Shown piece by piece: positions 61,135 to 64,000 of a stretch of 64,000 bases of DNA. Below the pieces are notes generated by a model, which searched no databases, was not told the DNA's origin, and saw only the letters and a list, made by a program, of their open reading frames with translations. Made by a program: the position numbers and the translations under genes. The stretch is taken from the NCBI RefSeq assembly GCF_005491205.1, contig NZ_CP028035.1, forward strand, positions 2,852,001 through 2,916,000, read 5' to 3'. Positions within the stretch are counted from its first letter, which is position 1; each line of letters begins with the position of its first letter. Origin of the DNA: Nissabacter sp. SGAir0207. GTDB taxonomy: Bacteria > Pseudomonadota > Gammaproteobacteria > Enterobacterales > Enterobacteriaceae.

Positions 61135-62118
61135 CTACTCATCTGCCTTAAAGTGATCGAACCCGTGCCACGCCAGCGTGACCGGCTGTGAACCGCGCAG
61201 GTACTGGATGCCCTCCGCCTGCGGTGCCAGCTGGCCGATACAGGTAAAGGGTGCGCCAGCATGGTGCAGCGCCACGTCCAGTGCGCCGCGGTTAATCTCC
61301 GGCACCGTGAAGCACAGCTCGTAATCTTCCCCCCCAGTAAGCGCCCACTTCAGCGCCTGCTCCGGTGACACGTGCTTTTTCAGCACGTCTGAGCAGGGAA
61401 TGGCATCCAGATCGATGCGCACGCCACAGGCACTGGCCTTCAGGATATGGCCGAGATCGGAGATCAGGCCATCGGAGAGGTCGATGGCGGCGCTGGCCAG
61501 ATCGCGCAGAGCCTGACCATGCAGCACGCGCGGCTGTGGCCGCAGGTGGCGACGCAACAGGTAGTCGCGATCTTCTGCCTCCGCGACTGTCAGCCGTTGC
61601 TGCAACAGCGCCAGCCCCGCCGCGCTGTCGCCCAGTGAGCCGGTGACGTAGACCCAATCCCCTACCCGCGCGCCGCTACGGGTCAGCGCCCGCCCCGCCG
61701 GCACCAGACCGTGCACGGTCAGCGTGAGGCTCAGGCTGTTGCCGCGCGTGGTGTCGCCACCAATCAGTTGCATACCGTAGTAGTTGAGGTGCTCGAACAG
61801 GCTGTTGCTGAAGGCGGCCAGCCAAGGCTCGTCCACCTGTGGCAGGGTCAGAGCCAGTGAGAGCCAGGCCGGATCGGCCCCCATCGCTGCCAGATCGCTG
61901 ACGTTCACCGCCAATGCCTTGTAGGCAAGATCCGCCGGGTCGATATCCGGCAGGAAGTGGGTACCCTCGACCAGAGTATCCGTGCTGACCGCCAGCACCT
62001 GTTTCTCTGCGACGGTCAGCAGGGCGCAGTCATCGCCAATCCCGAGCTGCACATCCCGGCGGCTATATTTAAACCGGTCAAAGTAACGGGCAATTACGTC
62101 AAATTCGCCGCATGCCAT
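61135..62118 (-). CDS. thiL: thiamine-monophosphate kinase
   Basis: Converts thiamine monophosphate to the active diphosphate with ATP, 327 residues. PurM/ThiL fold: GIGDDCALL (~27-35) with Mg ligands, [11 protein letters not shown], the INGGD-like LIGGDTTRG and C-terminal [13 protein letters not shown]. The [13 protein letters not shown] start equals the E. coli form. pgpA follows without gap. Upstream nusB is separated by a 106-bp gap that holds a hairpin. Confidence 0.97.
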   Translation of the reverse strand: MACGEFDVIARYFDRFKYSRRDVQLGIGDDCALLTVAEKQVLAVSTDTLVEGTHFLPDIDPADLAYKALAVNVSDLAAMGADPAWLSLALTLPQVDEPWLAAFSNSLFEHLNYYGMQLIGGDTTRGNSLSLTLTVHGLVPAGRALTRSGARVGDWVYVTGSLGDSAAGLALLQQRLTVAEAEDRDYLLRRHLRPQPRVLHGQALRDLASAAIDLSDGLISDLGHILKASACGVRIDLDAIPCSDVLKKHVSPEQALKWALTGGEDYELCFTVPEINRGALDVALHHAGAPFTCIGQLAPQAEGIQYLRGSQPVTLAWHGFDHFKADE

Positions 62119-62144
62119 AGTGCTTTTCCAACAAGTAAGATAAA

Positions 62145-62169
62145 TAAGAAAGGCCGGATAACCGGCCTT
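62145..62169 (-). terminator. hairpin between nusB and thiL
   Basis: Stem AAGGCCGG / CCGGCCTT with a 4-nt loop, 55 nt after the nusB stop, followed on the minus strand by TTCTTATTTATC. It may partly terminate transcription before thiL-pgpA. Confidence 0.7.
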
Positions 62170-62224
62170 ATTTATGATGCATTACAAGCAGACACCGTCA
62201 GTGGCTGGCAGGGTGGCCCTGCGA

Positions 62225-62641
62225 TCAGCGTTTCTTGCGCACGGTCGGCGCGACTTTGTCCAGCACACCGTTCACAAACTTGTGGCTGTCCTCTGCACCA
62301 AAGGTTTTTGCCAGTTCAATGGCTTCGTTGATTGCCACTTTGTAGGGGACATCTTCACGCTTGCTCAGTTCAAACAGCGCGATGCGCAGCACCGCGCGCT
62401 CCACCTGGCCCAGCTCTTCGAGCTGACGGGAGAGAACCGGCGCCATCATGGCATCCAGGCTGCTCGCATTGACGGCCACGCCGGACAACAGCTCACGGAA
62501 ATAGGCGATGTCGACATCTTTGACATCCTGCTCACTCAGGAACTGTAATTCTACGTCGGCAATGTCATTCTTAGACAACTGCCAGGAGTAAAGCGCCTGG
62601 ACGGCACATTCACGGGCGCGGCGACGGGCAGCAGGTTTCAC
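62225..62641 (-). CDS. nusB: transcription antitermination factor NusB
   Basis: All-helical RNA-binding factor, 138 residues, that pairs with NusE (S10) on boxA in rRNA antitermination. The Arg-rich N terminus [20 protein letters not shown] and the C-terminal [18 protein letters not shown] match E. coli. It follows ribE by 20 bp, as in the conserved ribD-ribE-nusB order. Confidence 0.98.
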   Translation of the reverse strand: MKPAARRRARECAVQALYSWQLSKNDIADVELQFLSEQDVKDVDIAYFRELLSGVAVNASSLDAMMAPVLSRQLEELGQVERAVLRIALFELSKREDVPYKVAINEAIELAKTFGAEDSHKFVNGVLDKVAPTVRKKR

Positions 62642-62661
62642 GGATATCCCCTTAACTAGAT

Positions 62662-63132
62662 TCAGGCCTTGATGGCCTTGATAACATTAATCATTTCAAG
62701 TGCGGTCAGTGCAGCTTCTGCACCTTTGTTGCCCGCTTTGGTACCAGCACGCTCAATGGCCTGCTCGATGCTTTCAGTGGTCAGCACGCCGAAGGTCACT
62801 GGCACTTCGCTGTTCATGGCAACGCTGGCCAGGCCAGAGCTGCACTCACCGGCCACATACTCAAAGTGCGCGGTGCCCCCACGGATTACCGTGCCGAGCG
62901 CGACGACGGCGTCATAACGTTTGGTATTGACCAGAGCACGGGCAGCCAGCGGCAGCTCGTAAGCGCCAGGGACCCATACCACGGTGATGTTGTCTTCAGA
63001 AACCTGACCAATGCGTTTCAGGGCATCAATGGCGCCTGCCAGCAAGCTGTCATTGATGAAATTATTAAAACGAGCAATTGCAATCGCCACACGTGCGTCA
63101 GGAGTCGCAACAGCACCTTCGATAACGTTCAT
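62662..63132 (-). CDS. ribE: 6,7-dimethyl-8-ribityllumazine synthase
   Basis: Penultimate riboflavin enzyme (also called RibH), 156 residues; forms icosahedral shells. Conserved blocks: [47 protein letters not shown] with the catalytic His, and [17 protein letters not shown]. It lies between ribD and nusB. An aagGAAAGCG region precedes the ATG. Confidence 0.97.
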   Translation of the reverse strand: MNVIEGAVATPDARVAIAIARFNNFINDSLLAGAIDALKRIGQVSEDNITVVWVPGAYELPLAARALVNTKRYDAVVALGTVIRGGTAHFEYVAGECSSGLASVAMNSEVPVTFGVLTTESIEQAIERAGTKAGNKGAEAALTALEMINVIKAIKA

Positions 63133-63197
63133 ACGCTTTCCTTAAGTTGGGTTCAATACCCCGCAGGGGGGCGGATTCTATCACACTCTTTGCTCAC

Positions 63198-63228
63198 CTG
63201 CGCGTGCGGTTTTGATCTCCACGCGCAG
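63198..63228 (-). repeat. inverted repeat between ribD and ribE
   Basis: A perfect 9-bp pair CTGCGCGTG / CACGCGCAG with a 13-nt loop lies 46 nt past the ribD stop. It lacks a T run; it could be an attenuator or an mRNA-processing site. Confidence 0.5.
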
Positions 63229-63273
63229 GCAATCGGTTTCTTTGCGTGGATTCGGCCCCAATCCGGCCATCTC

Positions 63274-64000
63274 TCACGCGGGTTTCAGGCGTACCCGCAG
63301 ATCCGGGCCAACCTGCCGTACCTCGCTAAAGGCAAAGCGTGGCGCGTCGGCCAACTGGGTCAGGCCCGGCAGCGCGCACAGGCCGCGGGCGCTGTCGCCC
63401 AACAATTTGGGGGCCAGATAGACGATCAGTTCGTCCACCAGCCCGGCCTGAAGCAGCGCCCCGGCCAGCTGCGCGCCCGCCTCGACCCACACGCTGTTCA
63501 CCTGGCGTTTCGCCAGTTGCATCATCATCAGTACCAGATCAACCTGCCCATCCCGGCCCGGCACCCGCCACTGCTCGACGCTGTCAGGCCATGCCTGTTG
63601 ATCAGCCTCCAGACGCGCCAGCCAGGTCTGGCCGGGCTGGCTCACCAGCCGGTGCTGTGGCGTCACGCGGTTCTGGCTGTCGATGATGATCCGCAAGGGC
63701 TGGCGCAGATCGTCAGCCGTCGCCGGGCAGTCGGCAGAGAGTTGCGCCGCCTGCCGCGCCGGATAGCGCTGGCGCAGCGTCTCATCCAGCTCGTTCCAGC
63801 GCACCGTCAGCGAGGGATCGTCTGCCAGTACCGTGGCGCTACTGCTAAGGATGGCAGAGCTCTCCGCGCGGAAGCGCTGCACATCGCGGCGCGCCTCCGG
63901 TGAGGTGATCCACTGGCTCTCGCCAGAGGCCATGGCGGTACGTCCATCCAGCGATGCGCCCATCTTCAGCTGCACATAGGGGAAGCCGGTGCGCATCCGC
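63274..64000 (-). CDS. ribD: riboflavin biosynthesis protein RibD, C-terminal reductase part (5' truncated)
   Basis: Bifunctional pyrimidine deaminase/reductase of riboflavin synthesis; only the last ~242 residues are in the window, and the deaminase domain lies beyond the edge. The reductase domain begins PYVQLKMGASLDGRTAMASGESQWITSPEARRD and contains VWVEAGAQLAGALLQAGLVDELIVYLAPKLLG. The full protein is usually ~370 residues. First visible member of the ribD-ribE-nusB cluster. Confidence 0.96.
   Translation of the reverse strand, partial: RMRTGFPYVQLKMGASLDGRTAMASGESQWITSPEARRDVQRFRAESSAILSSSATVLADDPSLTVRWNELDETLRQRYPARQAAQLSADCPATADDLRQPLRIIIDSQNRVTPQHRLVSQPGQTWLARLEADQQAWPDSVEQWRVPGRDGQVDLVLMMMQLAKRQVNSVWVEAGAQLAGALLQAGLVDELIVYLAPKLLGDSARGLCALPGLTQLADAPRFAFSEVRQVGPDLRVRLKPA

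Noticed and set aside
63133..63273. FMN riboswitch near the rib genes
   Set aside because: The conserved multi-helix FMN element is absent; only one simple inverted repeat is present.

Overview
The window is a contiguous piece of a GC-rich gammaproteobacterial chromosome. Protein sequences and gene order place it in Enterobacterales. Relative to Escherichia coli K-12 it runs in reverse, from ybaL to ribD. The YmoA-like Hha, the Zur-boxed metal transporter next to acrB and a cysteine desulfhydrase gene beside decR point to a Serratia/Yersinia-like genus rather than Escherichia. That genus-level guess is inference. There are no insertion sequences, prophage genes, CRISPR arrays, rRNA or tRNA genes. 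Both edge genes, ybaL and ribD, are cut by the window.

Layout. 1-10.6 kb: ybaL end, gsk, hemH, adk, htpG, recR, ybaB, dnaX (with a programmed frameshift), apt, ybaN. 10.7-17 kb: priC, a GlsB-family membrane protein, rsmS, then acrR and the acrAB efflux operon. 17.1-20.2 kb: a zinc-starvation block of rpmE2-rpmJ2 and a convergent ABC transporter operon, each behind a Zur box; the transporter operon opens with an undescribed 44-residue membrane ORF. 20.4-21.6 kb: an AT-richer stretch with an unknown gene, tomB and hha. 21.9-26 kb: ffs (4.5S RNA), atl, ybaY, tesB, amtB-glnK with a sigma-54 promoter. 26.3-33.3 kb: mdlB, mdlA, decR, a PLP cysteine desulfhydrase, queC, fadM, ybaV. 33.4-43 kb: ppiD, hupB, lon, clpX, clpP, tig, bolA. 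43.4-50.8 kb: yajG, ampG, cyoABCDE. 51-64 kb: yajR, yajQ, panE, yajL, thiI, xseB, ispA, dxs, yajO, pgpA, thiL, nusB, ribE and the 3' part of ribD.

Shared themes. Protein quality control (htpG, lon, clpXP, tig, ppiD) is concentrated here, and htpG, lon and clpP carry visible sigma-32 promoters. Replication and repair genes (dnaX, recR, priC, xseB, atl) are interspersed. Metabolic sets cover isoprenoid, thiamine and riboflavin synthesis (ispA, dxs, thiI, thiL, ribD, ribE), nitrogen sensing (glnK-amtB), the terminal oxidase bo3 (cyo), and zinc and cysteine homeostasis. The backbone is ordinary; the least described parts are the zinc block, the unknown gene before tomB and several untested leader or operator structures.
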